Assembly (NCBI GenBank): GCA_050949825.1
Contig: JBMNGL010000018.1
Span: 109,868-173,867, forward strand
Reading direction: 5' to 3'
Length of the DNA stretch: 64,000 nucleotides
Source of the DNA: DTU019 sp050949825
GTDB lineage: Bacteria; Bacillota; Syntrophomonadia; Syntrophomonadales; Syntrophomonadaceae
In this document: positions 8,033 to 15,321 of the stretch, in pieces
Layout: every line of letters begins with the position of its first letter
Position numbering within the stretch: position 1 is the first letter of the stretch
The notes under the pieces: model-generated
Seen by the model: the letters and a program-made list of their open reading frames with translations, nothing else
Database searches by the model: none
What the model was told of the DNA's origin: nothing
Translations under genes and position numbers: made by a program

Positions 8033-9141
8033 TGAACAGGACCATCGCCGTCATTAAAAAAGAGTTTCTGCAGATGAAAAGAGATCGCCTCACCCTGGCC
8101 CTGATTTTTATGGTCCCACTGGTGCAACTGCTGCTTTTCGGCTATGCCATTCAAACCGAGGTCAAGCATATCCCTACGGTGGTTTTTGACCAGTCCCTGT
8201 CCGCGTCCAGTCGTGAGATGTTGGAAGCCTTCAGCGCTTCCGGTTATTTTGACATTACTCAGGCCGCCGGCAGCTTTGACGATGTTACCCGCCAGATTGA
8301 TAGCGGCACAGCCCGGGTGGGCATCATCTTTCCGCCTGATTTTGAGCAGCAGCTCCAACGGGGGGCACCAGGGGTAGTACAGGTAGTTGTTGATGCCAGT
8401 GACAGCATGGTGTCCAATCAAGCTATTGCTACGGCTAATTCCATCGGTTTACTCAAATCCCAGCAGGTGCTGTTCCAAAAAAGCCGGGTTATTTCACCTC
8501 CCTATGACATACGGGTGCGGCCCTGGTACAATCCGGACGGTATCACCGCTTTCTTTATGGTGCCGGCCATACTGGGAATAATCGTAACCATGACCATGGT
8601 CATAATCACTTCCGTAGCCATAGTGCGGGAAAGAGAACAGGGCACTATGGAGCAATTGCTGGTTACCCCGGTCAAGCCACTGGAGCTGATGATAGGAAAA
8701 ATTATCCCCTATATTGTTCTGGGCTATTTGCAGATAACCGTGGCCTTGCTGGTGGCGGTTCTGGTATTTCAGGTGCCTATACGGGGCAGCCTGATGCAGC
8801 TGTATCTGCTCACCCTGTTTTTTATAACCGCCTCTTTGGGCTTGGGACTGATGATATCAAATCTGGCCCAGACCCAGATGCAGGCCTTTCAAATGTCATT
8901 TTTCGTAATGCTGCCCAGTATACTGCTGTCTGGATTTCTTTTTCCCCGCGCTGCCATGCCCAAAATAATTTATTACATCAGCTATCTCATTCCCCTTACC
9001 TATTACCTTGATATTATCCGGGGCATTGTGCTAAAGGGCATCGGATTCAACTACCTGCTGGGACAGGTGACATCACTACTGGTCTTTTCTATACTGGTTC
9101 TTAGTATCAGCGTTTTAAAATTCAGGAAAACCATCAATTAA
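8032..9141 (+). CDS. ABC-2 type permease (YbhS/YbhR, DrrB-like)
   Basis: The membrane subunit of the exporter, 369 aa. There is one N-terminal helix (LTLALIFMVPLVQLLLFGYA), a ~150-residue extracytoplasmic domain (TVVFDQSLSASSREMLEAFS onward), then five helices beginning FFMVPAILGIIVTMTMVIIT. The motif VAIVREREQGTMEQLLVTPV between helices two and three is the conserved loop of ABC-2 permeases. Only one permease gene is present, so it probably forms a homodimer, unlike the YbhS/YbhR pair of E. coli. Substrates of the family include drugs and other amphipathic compounds; the substrate here is unknown. Confidence 0.9.
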   Translation: MNRTIAVIKKEFLQMKRDRLTLALIFMVPLVQLLLFGYAIQTEVKHIPTVVFDQSLSASSREMLEAFSASGYFDITQAAGSFDDVTRQIDSGTARVGIIFPPDFEQQLQRGAPGVVQVVVDASDSMVSNQAIATANSIGLLKSQQVLFQKSRVISPPYDIRVRPWYNPDGITAFFMVPAILGIIVTMTMVIITSVAIVREREQGTMEQLLVTPVKPLELMIGKIIPYIVLGYLQITVALLVAVLVFQVPIRGSLMQLYLLTLFFITASLGLGLMISNLAQTQMQAFQMSFFVMLPSILLSGFLFPRAAMPKIIYYISYLIPLTYYLDIIRGIVLKGIGFNYLLGQVTSLLVFSILVLSISVLKFRKTIN

Positions 9142-9156
9142 CAAAAGGGGTTGCCT

Positions 9157-9720
9157 ATGGATATCCGGTCAAGAATCATAAAGGCCTGCCGGGAACTTGC
9201 CTTAAAACATGGATTGCATGGATTTACCATGGACTCTCTGGCTCTGCAGGCCGGGGTTAGCAAGCGTACCGTTTACCGGTATTTTGACAGCAAAGCGAAC
9301 GTTATTGAAGCCACTTTAGACGATTTTATGCAGAGTGCCGCAGCAGAGGTGCAGCTAATTCTAGCCCGGGAGCAGAATCCGGCCGCCTATTTTAACGCTC
9401 TGCTCAATTACCTTTTTACCCGGGGGCAGTTTTTAATCAATACTTCTACCTTGAACGACCTGCGTATATACTATCCTCACCTGTGGAATAAAATAGATGC
9501 TTTTCGCTTAAGCCAGCTGCGTAAGGTCTTGAATCAGTTGATAGCCAACAACCCTTCTCTCCGACATGATATTGATCCCCGGGTGCTGGCGGCGGTACTG
9601 ACAGCTGTTATTCAGAATGTCTTAAACCCCGACTTTATCCTGGAAAACAACCTTACCTTCGAAGAGACCGCCCGGCAGTTAAGCCTCATATTTTCCACCT
9701 TTTTAACACCCCAACAGTAG
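9157..9720 (+). CDS. TetR/AcrR family transcriptional regulator
   Basis: A 187-aa one-domain repressor. The N-terminal HTH spans about residues 5-50 (ACRELALKHGLHGFTMDSLA; AGVSKRTVYRYFDSKANVIE), the classic TetR pattern. The C-terminal half is the helical ligand and dimer domain, variable as expected. ATG 9157 follows AAAAGGGG by 6 nt; a TTG at 9151 in frame has the ribosome site too close. It is the last gene of the efflux operon. The perfect inverted repeat at 5144-5171 in front of the operon is the likely operator, so the regulator would control its own synthesis and derepress on binding a pump substrate. Confidence 0.9.
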   Translation: MDIRSRIIKACRELALKHGLHGFTMDSLALQAGVSKRTVYRYFDSKANVIEATLDDFMQSAAAEVQLILAREQNPAAYFNALLNYLFTRGQFLINTSTLNDLRIYYPHLWNKIDAFRLSQLRKVLNQLIANNPSLRHDIDPRVLAAVLTAVIQNVLNPDFILENNLTFEETARQLSLIFSTFLTPQQ

Positions 9721-9733
9721 CGGCATTATGTAT

Positions 9734-9758
9734 AAGTCCGGGGACTGTCCCCGGGCTT
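9734..9758 (+). terminator. Hairpin after the efflux operon
   Basis: AAGTCCGGGGAC and GTCCCCGGGCTT form a stem of about 11 pairs around a single T. T-rich sequence (TATGCTATTTAATT) follows only loosely. A near-identical GGGGAC/GTCCCC hairpin lies at 36061-36086. Confidence 0.6.
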
Positions 9759-9903
9759 ATGCTATTTAATTCCTTTATTTGTTATTTGTTGTTATTGCGG
9801 ATATAGTTTTGCTACAATTGAAAAAAAAGGAGGATTTGAAACCCTTGTTTTATCTATGGTGCTAATTGCACTTGGGAATGTCTGATGGAGGTGTTAGGTA
9901 TTC

Positions 9904-11532
9904 ATGCAAAGAAGATTAAGCGTATTGTTGTTGCTCAGTGTGTTTTTCCTGTCTTGTTTTGCGGGGATTGTCCAGGCTGACACAAATTTAATCGGTCCAA
10001 ATTTGCCCAATTCACTTGATAAAGATCCCTTCCTGAAGGATCCCATCCCGCTGAAGGATCCCTACCTGGAAGTGACTCCAAGCAGCCAAACCGTCCAAGT
10101 GGGCGAGACTGCCACTTATCAAGCCCTGTTGCACCTGACCACCGGAGCGGCTGAAGATGTGACCAACCAATGCAAATGGAGTATCGCAGATCCCCTGGCT
10201 ACAGAAGATGACAAAGGGATATACACCGGAACCACACCGGGAAGCACTGAAATTACGGCCTTCTATTCAAAGCCTTCTACAGTCCTGACCCATTATGTGC
10301 CGCCCCTGGAATTGGAAGCACAGGCTCAGCTTACCGTAGTTGAAAAACAGATATCGGTCAGATACAGCCTGGAAGTGAAACCGGAAACCGCCTCCATAAT
10401 GGTAGGGGAAACCCAGCAATATCGGGCAATTCTGCATGCCAGCGAACAGCCCGACAAAGATGTGACCGAAGATTCCTACTGGAGCCTTTCTCCGAATATC
10501 GCCGATATGATTGACTCAGGATTATACCGGGGCACAATCAAGGGTACCGCCAAGGTAATTGCCACTTACGGCAAAGCCACACCGGCCGAATTGACTGACA
10601 GCGCGGTGCTTATTGTGGACAGTTTCGGTCCTCCTCCCCCCACCGAGAACCTGCCCGAGGGCAAGATGATTGACCGCCAGCCCGGCTATATTACACTCAG
10701 CAAACCGCTGAACCTGAGCACTCCAGCAGAGCAATTCACCATGGACTACAATGCCTCGGCCATGGATAGTAATCCTGACCGCTACCCCAAAGTCTTTTAT
10801 TGGAACAGCACCTATGAAAAATGGGTGGCCCTGGCCAGCTATCCTGTTGCTCCCGGCAAGGTAAGCGCCATTAATGACGGACTCTATTCAGGCTGGTTTG
10901 TCGTCATGGGATGCATACAGCCCCGTTTCACAGATACATCCGGGCACTGGGCGGAGAGAACCGCCAACCGTATGAATGGTCTGGGCTTGCTGGAGGGTTA
11001 TCCCGATGCGGCCAATCCTTCCAGTCTCATACGTCCCGCCGGTCTGGAGAGGGTTATCACCCGCGCCGAATTAACTGCCGCAATTGCGCGCATACTCGGT
11101 CTGGCACCGGGAGACACCCACCTGTATCCTTCGTTGTCTTATTTATCAGAGGCTGAAAACAATCTCATCCTCTCCACCCACTATGCGGATGCTGCGGAAA
11201 TACCACAGTGGGCCTGCTCCTATATTGCCGCCATGACCAAGGCCGGTCTGGTGAATGGCAAAGGAGCCGGCTTCGCCGCCAATGATCCTTTGACCCGCAT
11301 CGAAGCCGCGGTTATGATTTCCAACGCTTTAAAAAACGTTCCCGGATTCGGAACCCCAGCCGACCTGACCACTTATACTGATTACAGCGATATTCCGGCA
11401 TGGGCTATGGGACGGGTCGCCAAAGGAACTATCGGTGGATATCCCGATGGGAGCCTGCGCCCCAATCAGCCCATCAAGAGATCCGAATCGATCACCCTGC
11501 TGTTAACCCTGCTGCGCGGCCTGAGCTGGTAG
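9904..11532 (+). CDS. Secreted S-layer homology (SLH) protein with Ig-like domains
   Basis: A cell-surface protein, 542 aa. A signal peptide (QRRLSVLLLLSVFFLSCFAG, cleavage near VQADT) is followed by two bacterial Ig-like (Big-type) repeats at about 52-146 and 153-236. Each opens with a matching strand (LEVTPSSQTVQVGETATYQA; LEVKPETASIMVGETQQYRA). A Pro-rich linker and a beta segment come next. Three SLH motifs occupy about 337-540 (FTDTSGHWAERTANRMNGLG; YADAAEIPQWACSYIAAMTK; YSDIPAWAMGRVAKGTIGGY), which normally bind pyruvylated secondary wall polymer. It is monocistronic, with an intrinsic terminator 12 nt after the stop. Likely structural or adhesive; no catalytic domain seen. Confidence 0.88.
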   Translation: MQRRLSVLLLLSVFFLSCFAGIVQADTNLIGPNLPNSLDKDPFLKDPIPLKDPYLEVTPSSQTVQVGETATYQALLHLTTGAAEDVTNQCKWSIADPLATEDDKGIYTGTTPGSTEITAFYSKPSTVLTHYVPPLELEAQAQLTVVEKQISVRYSLEVKPETASIMVGETQQYRAILHASEQPDKDVTEDSYWSLSPNIADMIDSGLYRGTIKGTAKVIATYGKATPAELTDSAVLIVDSFGPPPPTENLPEGKMIDRQPGYITLSKPLNLSTPAEQFTMDYNASAMDSNPDRYPKVFYWNSTYEKWVALASYPVAPGKVSAINDGLYSGWFVVMGCIQPRFTDTSGHWAERTANRMNGLGLLEGYPDAANPSSLIRPAGLERVITRAELTAAIARILGLAPGDTHLYPSLSYLSEAENNLILSTHYADAAEIPQWACSYIAAMTKAGLVNGKGAGFAANDPLTRIEAAVMISNALKNVPGFGTPADLTTYTDYSDIPAWAMGRVAKGTIGGYPDGSLRPNQPIKRSESITLLLTLLRGLSW

Positions 11533-11543
11533 ATGCCGGAATC

Positions 11544-11580
11544 AAAGCCCCAGCTTGATTTAATCAGGCCGGGGCTTTTA
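11544..11580 (+). terminator. Intrinsic terminator of the SLH gene
   Basis: AAAGCCCC...GGGGCTTTT with inner pairs GCTTGATT/AATCAGGC, 12 nt after the stop codon. Confidence 0.8.
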
Positions 11581-11677
11581 ATAAAAGTTCGCTTTTTTAG
11601 GCAGAAAAACAGATTTATAGAGGATTTACTCATATAAAGGGGAATTATGAAAAGAGAAATAAAACGGAGGGGAAGCT

Positions 11678-11902
11678 ATGGCTAAGGAGTTAATTGGCAC
11701 CATTAAAGCAGAGGGTATGGAGGGTAGAACAGAATTGTGGGCGGTAGAGAAAGGCGACAACTGGCAGATCGTGGTCGTCACCCCCAATGGCGATCAGCAG
11801 GAAACCGAGTTTAAGGCCAAATCATCCATTGAAGCCCTGTTGGTTGTCTGCAATCAGTGGGGCACAGAAGAGTGGGATCTACGCCTGGCTGACGAAATGT
11901 AG
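11678..11902 (+). CDS. Small conserved-looking hypothetical protein, 74 aa
   Basis: A short soluble protein, MAKELIGTIKAEGMEGRTEL onward, with a strand-rich pattern (WAVEKGDNWQIVVVTPNGD). It ends in an acidic amphipathic helix (EEWDLRLADEM). CGGAGGGG lies 7 nt before the ATG, a good ribosome site, and codon use resembles that of its neighbours, so I take it as real. It is a single-gene unit flanked by two strong hairpins. No family recognised. Confidence 0.7.
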   Translation: MAKELIGTIKAEGMEGRTELWAVEKGDNWQIVVVTPNGDQQETEFKAKSSIEALLVVCNQWGTEEWDLRLADEM

Positions 11903-11908
11903 CCAAAA

Positions 11909-11967
11909 CAAACGTACCGACCCCTGTTGGCGCCCCTTAGGGGTGCAGGCAGGGGTCGGTACGTTTG
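11909..11967. terminator. Large perfect hairpin (18-bp arms) after the 74-aa gene
   Basis: Arms CAAACGTACCGACCCCTG (11909-11926) and CAGGGGTCGGTACGTTTG (11950-11967) pair perfectly. The loop holds a second hairpin (GCGCCCC/GGGGTGC). No T tract follows, so this may be an unusual terminator, a mobile repeat or a processing site. Confidence 0.6.
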
Positions 11968-12154
11968 AATCAGGGCAACAGGTCCCCTGATTCACCCCTG
12001 TCACCGCAACACTGCGCCCCCTGGCACATCACCTGCCAAAAAGGCGGCAGTTCTTGGCCTGCATCAAGCACAATACAGCTTTTATCGGTTGACAGTTTAA
12101 ATACAGCTGCCGCCAACCGGGGGATTCCGCGATGTATACCCATGTGCATATAAT

Positions 12155-13096
12155 CTACCTGGTGCCTTTGATTATATGAGAATATTTTTGTAAGAACTCA
12201 TCTAATGGATAAATGCACTCATCGTATAATCCAAAGCCCATCAAGCAAGATGTGGCAACTTTCAAGTCCGCTTTCGATCCGAAATCAGCACATAGGATCT
12301 CCATGCCTTTTTGTAATTCTCTGTATAATGACTTTTTATCAGGATCGTGATTGGCAAAAATCAAAATATATTCCGGGTTGTAGTCGTTGAAAGAGGCAAT
12401 CTTGTTTATCCCCTTAACCAAGCCCAGTTCAACCTTTTGATTAAAAATCAGCTTGATTTCATCTTTGATTTTTGACAGGTTATTGGGGGCAGACAAGAAG
12501 GTATTCATATTTTTTATGTGGGCTACCAGCCCTTCTCGGCCTGCAAGAGACCTGTCCATATACTTCATTTCAATAAATGCCAATCCCAGTCCCTGATTCT
12601 GTTTTCTCTGACTGGCCGTGGAGGGCCACTTCACAGCAACCATGTCAATTTTGCCGTTTTTATAGGCATATTCTATATCACAGATATAATAATCGGTGTC
12701 ATGGGCTGCGCCACCATAGTTATTGTCACGCACGACCATCTGCAGATAATCCCTTTCATTTTTGGAATGTTGGGCCAACCAAAGATCCATGCGGTTTTTT
12801 ATATTGGCCAGTTCATCAATCCACTGCATAACTGCCGAATCAGTACGGACTGCTTTGAGGCTGGATAAGCGCGCCTTGAGAGAAGGATCATCAAGGTATT
12901 TGCTTGCAAAGCTGAACTCATAATAATTTGTATCTTTTTCTCTAATCTTTATGGCATTCCCTCCGCGATAACAAATGTCTATATAATTCTCGCGGATTTC
13001 CAGGCACAGAGTCGCATCCGTTTTGATCCTTTGCAGTACCTTATTCAGAACTCCTGATTGCAGATCCTTAATAAAGGTATTCGATAAACCTCGCAT
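12155..13096 (-). CDS. Hypothetical protein with PD-(D/E)XK nuclease-like motif, 313 aa
   Basis: I do not recognise the family. The middle of the protein carries KIDMVAVKWP followed about 20 residues later by GLAFIEMKYMDRS. This is the D...(E)xK pattern of PD-(D/E)XK nucleases and of restriction-type folds. The remaining sequence is soluble and mixed alpha/beta, with no membrane segment. AGGGGG precedes ATG 13096 by 7 nt; a TTG six bases earlier is in frame but less likely. The gene is isolated, with no methyltransferase, toxin or transposase beside it, so a restriction role is not supported by context. It could be a nuclease or a conserved protein using the fold as a scaffold. Confidence 0.6.
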   Translation of the reverse strand: MRGLSNTFIKDLQSGVLNKVLQRIKTDATLCLEIRENYIDICYRGGNAIKIREKDTNYYEFSFASKYLDDPSLKARLSSLKAVRTDSAVMQWIDELANIKNRMDLWLAQHSKNERDYLQMVVRDNNYGGAAHDTDYYICDIEYAYKNGKIDMVAVKWPSTASQRKQNQGLGLAFIEMKYMDRSLAGREGLVAHIKNMNTFLSAPNNLSKIKDEIKLIFNQKVELGLVKGINKIASFNDYNPEYILIFANHDPDKKSLYRELQKGMEILCADFGSKADLKVATSCLMGFGLYDECIYPLDEFLQKYSHIIKGTR

Positions 13097-13553
13097 TATC
13101 AATTCCCCCTATCCTGTTCTAATGCAAATGAATGGTACTTATAAAGATTAAGATGAGTCAAGTTATCTACCTCCTCGAGTTTTAATACCCATCCTCTCCA
13201 TCCTCAGAGTCGTGTGTATCAGTTGCAGATCGCCTGGCAGCTGTACTTGATCTTTAGTTCATCCCGGACCTGCCCCCATATGCTTATCGGGCCTTAACCT
13301 ATGTTACTTGATTTTCCATTTTCAAAGGTTCTTTCCCTGCATTCCAGGTCTAAACAATCTCTCCATAATCTATGAGGTGGCAAAAAGAGAGGCTTGATGC
13401 TGTGGAGAATCGTTTGGCAGGGACCATTCCCGTAAAACACTGCTTGACCCCTGAAAGCGGCGGCCCTCTCGATGCTTAGCCGCAACACGGTCTAACTGCG
13501 CTAACCCGGGAATATATTATATAATCCTCTAATTTATGACCAGGAGGCAATAT
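13097..13553. other. Intergenic, no gene recognised
   Basis: About 450 nt between the divergent nuclease-like gene and the first deacetylase gene. A short frame on the minus strand (13294-13488) has no homology I know and no good ribosome site. A TATATTATATAAT stretch near 13512-13524 is a likely promoter for the deacetylase genes. Confidence 0.4.
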
Positions 13554-14297
13554 ATGCTGGTATTTTTAAAATGGCTTAGACCGGCCATGTTTACTGTTTT
13601 GCTATTGGGGGGTATATCCTATGGCAGTTTTCTTCTGGCCTTGCACCCCAATACCACCACCTGGGAACGGGAAGGAGCTTTGATCCGTAATGTTAATGTT
13701 AAGGAAAAGATCGTGGCCTTAACCTTTGATGATGGCCCCGATCCGGTCAGCACCCCCTTGCTGTTGGACATTCTAAGAAGTCACCGGGCACAGGTCACCT
13801 TTTTCGTGCTGGGAAGCCGGGTGGAAAAGCATCCCCAAATAATCCGTCAAATGGCTGCTGATGGACATGAAATCGCCAATCACAGTTATTCTCATGCTGA
13901 TTTTAACCGGCTGCAAAAAGATCAAATTCATGAAGAGATCAAGAAAACCAATCAATTAATTGAGCAGATTGGCGGACAAAGACCGCACTTATTTCGCCCC
14001 CCCGGAGGCTATCTATCCCATGAAATGGTCGATCTAACCTTACAAGAGGGCATGGTGGTGGCCTACTGGACCTGGCAGCAAGACAGTAAGGATTGGCGTC
14101 GTGGCAACACCGCTGCAGCCATAGCGGCACACATTGTTAAAAATATCCGCCCCGGGCAGATTATCATCCTCCATGATGCCGGTCAAAACGGCTTACAGAC
14201 CGCGAATGCGGTGAAACTTCTGCTCGAGGAACTGCAGCCCCAAGGCTACCGTTTTGTCAGTATGGGTGAGCTGATTAAACTGGGTTGTGAAAATTGA
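13554..14297 (+). CDS. Membrane-anchored polysaccharide deacetylase (NodB/CE4)
   Basis: A probable peptidoglycan or polysaccharide N-deacetylase on the outer face of the membrane, 247 aa. An N-terminal helix (FTVLLLGGISYGSFLLAL) anchors it. The NodB domain shows all CE4 motifs: TFDDGPDP (catalytic Asp and metal Asp), HSYSHADF (HxxxH metal ligands), RPPGGY (motif 3), DSKDW (motif 4) and ILHDAG (motif 5). ATG 13554 is chosen over ATG 13536 because AGGAGG at 13542-13547 serves it with 6-nt spacing. The next gene encodes a second, divergent member, so the two were probably duplicated in place. Confidence 0.9.
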   Translation: MLVFLKWLRPAMFTVLLLGGISYGSFLLALHPNTTTWEREGALIRNVNVKEKIVALTFDDGPDPVSTPLLLDILRSHRAQVTFFVLGSRVEKHPQIIRQMAADGHEIANHSYSHADFNRLQKDQIHEEIKKTNQLIEQIGGQRPHLFRPPGGYLSHEMVDLTLQEGMVVAYWTWQQDSKDWRRGNTAAAIAAHIVKNIRPGQIIILHDAGQNGLQTANAVKLLLEELQPQGYRFVSMGELIKLGCEN

Positions 14298-14346
14298 ATT
14301 AAACCCTTTTGGTTGCCATAAATTGAATATCCTTAAAGGGGGTGAA

Positions 14347-15075
14347 ATGTTGCCCAGGGTTTTTGGTTTTTATGAAATTAATCCGCAGACGCGCCTTATC
14401 CTGGTAGCGGCACTGGTGCTGCTGCTGCTGGCAACCGGCACCATTTATGTACAGGCCTGTTACCGGCAAAGGCCACTGCATGAACTGAGGACTGACAGGA
14501 AGATAGTGGCCTTAACCTTTGAGATCAGCTGGGGAGGCGAAACCCCGCCTGCTGTTCTCGATATCCTCAAGGCACACAATGTACAGTGCACATTCTTCCT
14601 CTCCGGTCCCTGGGTCTCAGAAAACCCGGAAATGACGCAGCGCATTCAGGCAGACGGTCATGAAATCGCCAGCCATGGCCACCGTCATATCAATCTGTGC
14701 AATTTAAGCAAGAGCGAAATAAAGACGGAGATTATGAAGGCCCATCAGGCCATTGGCGCTGTTACCGGAGAGAAACCGCATCTGATCCGCACCCCCAACG
14801 GCGATTGTAATGATACTGTCCTGGCAGCTATTCGCGAATGCGATTATGAAGCTGTACAGTGGGGTACCGACACTCTGGATTGGATGAATCCCGGCACAGG
14901 CAGAATCATTGAGCGGATTAATAAGCATATACGCCCCGGCGAGATCATCTTCATGCATGCCAGTGATACCTGCAAACAGACCGCTGCAGCCCTGCCCACC
15001 ATACTCCACAATATACATAATCAGGGCTATCAGGTTGTAACCGTCTCCGAGCTGTTGCAAGAAGCGCGCCGCTGA
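14347..15075 (+). CDS. PdaB-like polysaccharide deacetylase family protein
   Basis: A 242-aa NodB-fold protein with an N-terminal membrane helix (LILVAALVLLLLATGTIYVQ). Motif 1 reads TFEISWGGET where catalytic CE4 enzymes have TFDDG. PdaB-type sporulation proteins have TFDISWG, so this subgroup is the best match, although even its first Asp is Glu here. HGHRHINL supplies the His pair, and IRTPNGD and IFMHASD correspond to motifs 3 and 5. Activity may be altered or lost. AAAGGGGGTG precedes ATG 14347; a longer frame reaches 14287 but lacks a ribosome site. It follows the first deacetylase gene by 49 nt and ends before a strong terminator. Confidence 0.82.
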   Translation: MLPRVFGFYEINPQTRLILVAALVLLLLATGTIYVQACYRQRPLHELRTDRKIVALTFEISWGGETPPAVLDILKAHNVQCTFFLSGPWVSENPEMTQRIQADGHEIASHGHRHINLCNLSKSEIKTEIMKAHQAIGAVTGEKPHLIRTPNGDCNDTVLAAIRECDYEAVQWGTDTLDWMNPGTGRIIERINKHIRPGEIIFMHASDTCKQTAAALPTILHNIHNQGYQVVTVSELLQEARR

Positions 15076-15095
15076 TCTCACCTGAATCAGAAAAT

Positions 15096-15133
15096 AGAAG
15101 AAGCCATTTAAGTTTGCTTAAATGGCTTCTTCT
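15096..15133. terminator. Bidirectional terminator hairpin
   Basis: AGAAGAAGCCATTTAAG pairs perfectly with CTTAAATGGCTTCTTCT over a 4-nt loop, with T-rich or A-rich flanks on both sides. It can end both the rightward deacetylase transcript and a leftward transcript. Confidence 0.85.
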
Positions 15134-15213
15134 TACTCTCTGTCTTCCTGCTCGTCCTCAATGTGCTCCAAGCCAATGGAACGGAGGATTTCATCTATGA
15201 GCTTCTTATCCAA
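15133..15213 (-). CDS. Possible 26-aa small protein
   Basis: A TTG start at 15213 is preceded by a near-perfect AAGGAGGT at 7-nt spacing. The frame reads MDKKLIDEILRSIGLE followed by HIEDEQEDRE and a stop inside the terminator region. It is too short for homology detection by eye. The strength of the ribosome site and the amphipathic, charged composition argue for translation. No function proposed; a chance open frame is possible. Confidence 0.4.
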   Translation of the reverse strand: MDKKLIDEILRSIGLEHIEDEQEDRE

Positions 15214-15321
15214 TTATTTCACCTCCTTGCGGTTTAATCTATTGCTACCCTAACTAGTATAACACTATGGAAACAAAATGGCGAAAAGTTTTGTAAAGAT
15301 TCGGTTAATTTTTCCTTAAAA

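Noticed and set aside
13294..13488. 64-codon minus-strand frame in the gap before the deacetylases
   Set aside because: No ribosome site, unusual composition and no recognisable domain.
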